Origin: Bacillota bacterium
GTDB taxonomy: Bacteria; Bacillota_C; Negativicutes; CTSoil-072
Assembly: GCA_017861495.1 (NCBI GenBank)
Contig: JAGFXW010000182.1
Span: forward strand, 1 to 5,234
Length of the DNA: 5,234 nucleotides
Direction: 5' to 3'
Below the pieces are notes generated by a model, which worked only from the letters and a program-made list of their open reading frames with translations, made no database searches and was not told the origin of the DNA. Both the position numbers and the translations under genes were made by a program. This document shows, piece by piece, positions 4,543 to 5,234 of the stretch (the stretch's first letter is position 1; each line of letters starts with the position of its first letter).

Positions 4543-5234
4543 TAGCCTTTCTTCCTCCACCGCAAGTCCGGCTTGCGGGCCGCCAGCACTTCATCCAGCC
4601 GCTTCACAATCGTATTGTGCGGCGCGCCCAGCAGCAAATCCGGCTCTTCCACAGCCTCCCTGGCGATCTGCCGCATCATGGCGATAAACCGGTCGATTGT
4701 TTCCTTGCTTTCCGTTTCTGTCGGTTCAATCATCAACGCTTCATGAATGATCAACGGGAAATACACCGTCGGCGGGTGGCATCCGTAATCCAGGATGCGT
4801 TTAGCGACATCCAGAGTCCGTATACCCGGCGCATGTTCCTTTAGCCCGTCAAAAACACATTCATGCATGCAGTGGCGGTTATACGGAACTTTATAGTCAT
4901 CCGCCAATTCCTTCAACACGTAATTTGCTGTCAGCACTGCATCCCTGCTGACTTGCTTCAATCCATCCGGTCCCAGCGTCCGAATATAAGCATAGGCCCG
5001 CAGATATACAGAAAAATTGCCGTAAAAACCATGGATCTTGCCGATCGAACATGGCCGATCGTATGACAAAGAATATCTCCCGTCCTGCAATTCGACAACC
5101 GGTACCGGCAAAAACGGAAGCAGGCATTTTTTTACGCCTATCGGTCCCGATCCGGGTCCGCCGCCGCCATGCGGAGTGGAGAACGTCTTGTGCAAATTGA
5201 AATGAACCACGTCAAATCCCATATCGCCCGGCCG
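4542..5234 (-). CDS. gcvPB: Glycine dehydrogenase (decarboxylating) subunit 2, P-protein, C-terminal half (partial)
   Basis: This is the C-terminal 230 residues of the PLP-binding subunit of glycine decarboxylase. With GcvPA it decarboxylates glycine and passes the aminomethyl group to the lipoyl arm of GcvH in the cytoplasmic glycine cleavage system. The frame stays open to the right edge ([16 protein letters not shown]...), so the Met codon at 5222 is internal, not a start. The full family length is roughly 480-490 residues. The PLP-linking lysine is expected in HFNLHKTF (codon 5187-5189), followed by the glycine-rich [13 protein letters not shown] loop. Other family signatures are [27 protein letters not shown], and [20 protein letters not shown] followed by [11 protein letters not shown]. 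All look intact. The gene ends with TAA at 4542-4544, inside the shared terminator. As in other Firmicutes, gcvPA and probably gcvH/gcvT would be expected to the right of the window (established order, not seen here). It is convergent with the small gene and unrelated to the exporter. Confidence 0.97.
   Translation of the reverse strand, partial: RPGDMGFDVVHFNLHKTFSTPHGGGGPGSGPIGVKKCLLPFLPVPVVELQDGRYSLSYDRPCSIGKIHGFYGNFSVYLRAYAYIRTLGPDGLKQVSRDAVLTANYVLKELADDYKVPYNRHCMHECVFDGLKEHAPGIRTLDVAKRILDYGCHPPTVYFPLIIHEALMIEPTETESKETIDRFIAMMRQIAREAVEEPDLLLGAPHNTIVKRLDEVLAARKPDLRWRKKG

Noticed and set aside
4518..4844. Plus-strand open frame of 108 codons opposite gcvPB
   Set aside because: It starts inside the terminator and is antisense to highly conserved GcvPB coding sequence.
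5220..5222. Met codon in gcvPB taken as a gene start
   Set aside because: The frame continues to the right edge with RPGD, matching the conserved GcvPB sequence, so this Met is internal and the gene is cut by the window.
1..5234. CRISPR array, tRNA/rRNA genes, insertion sequence or attachment site
   Set aside because: No spaced direct repeats, no cloverleaf or rRNA-like sequence, no transposase or integrase frame, and no terminal inverted repeats with target duplications were seen.

Overview
The window (5,234 bases, roughly half G+C) reads as chromosomal DNA from an anaerobic, spore-former-related Firmicute, most plausibly a Negativicute (Sporomusa/Pelosinus-like). That placement is inference. 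It rests on the Bacillota-style Shine-Dalgarno sites and extended -10 promoters, the split two-subunit glycine decarboxylase (GcvPB as a separate protein), and a periplasmic-adaptor-type exporter such as diderm Firmicutes carry. The exact species cannot be named from this sequence.

Layout. Bases 47-4042, all on the minus strand, form a tightly packed four-gene unit read right to left: a TetR-family repressor, a HlyD/YbhG-like membrane-fusion protein with a lipoprotein signal, and two paralogous ABC-2 type permeases of the YbhS/YbhR kind. The hlyD-like gene and the first permease are separated by one base, and the two permeases share a TGATG stop/start junction, so translation is probably coupled. 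The layout resembles the E. coli cecR-ybhGFSR locus, but the ATPase gene (ybhF position) is absent between the adaptor and the permeases. Only 46 bases lie beyond the second permease, so an ATPase further left cannot be ruled out.

Bases 4043-4262 are a divergent control region. It holds two outward-facing promoters, each with the extended -10 TGCTATAAT. An 18-bp imperfect palindrome sits directly downstream of the tetR -10 and is the likely TetR operator. A 13-base near-copy of its core (12/13, inverted) lies at the other end, overlapping the ribosome-binding site of the divergent gene. The leader of that gene also contains an 8-bp hairpin. The divergent gene (4263-4493, plus strand) encodes a 76-residue protein I do not recognise.

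A perfect 25-bp-arm bidirectional terminator (4492-4542) separates the small gene from the convergent gcvPB, which is present only as its C-terminal half (4542 to the right edge, minus strand). GcvPB is the PLP-binding subunit of glycine decarboxylase and is functionally unrelated to the exporter.

Working model: an unknown, probably toxic or amphipathic ligand releases the TetR protein from its operator, which switches on the repressor, the adaptor and the permease pair, and perhaps also the small divergent protein through the second site. The most noteworthy points are the missing ATPase, the paired operator-like sites, and the unrecognised small protein they may connect to the exporter.
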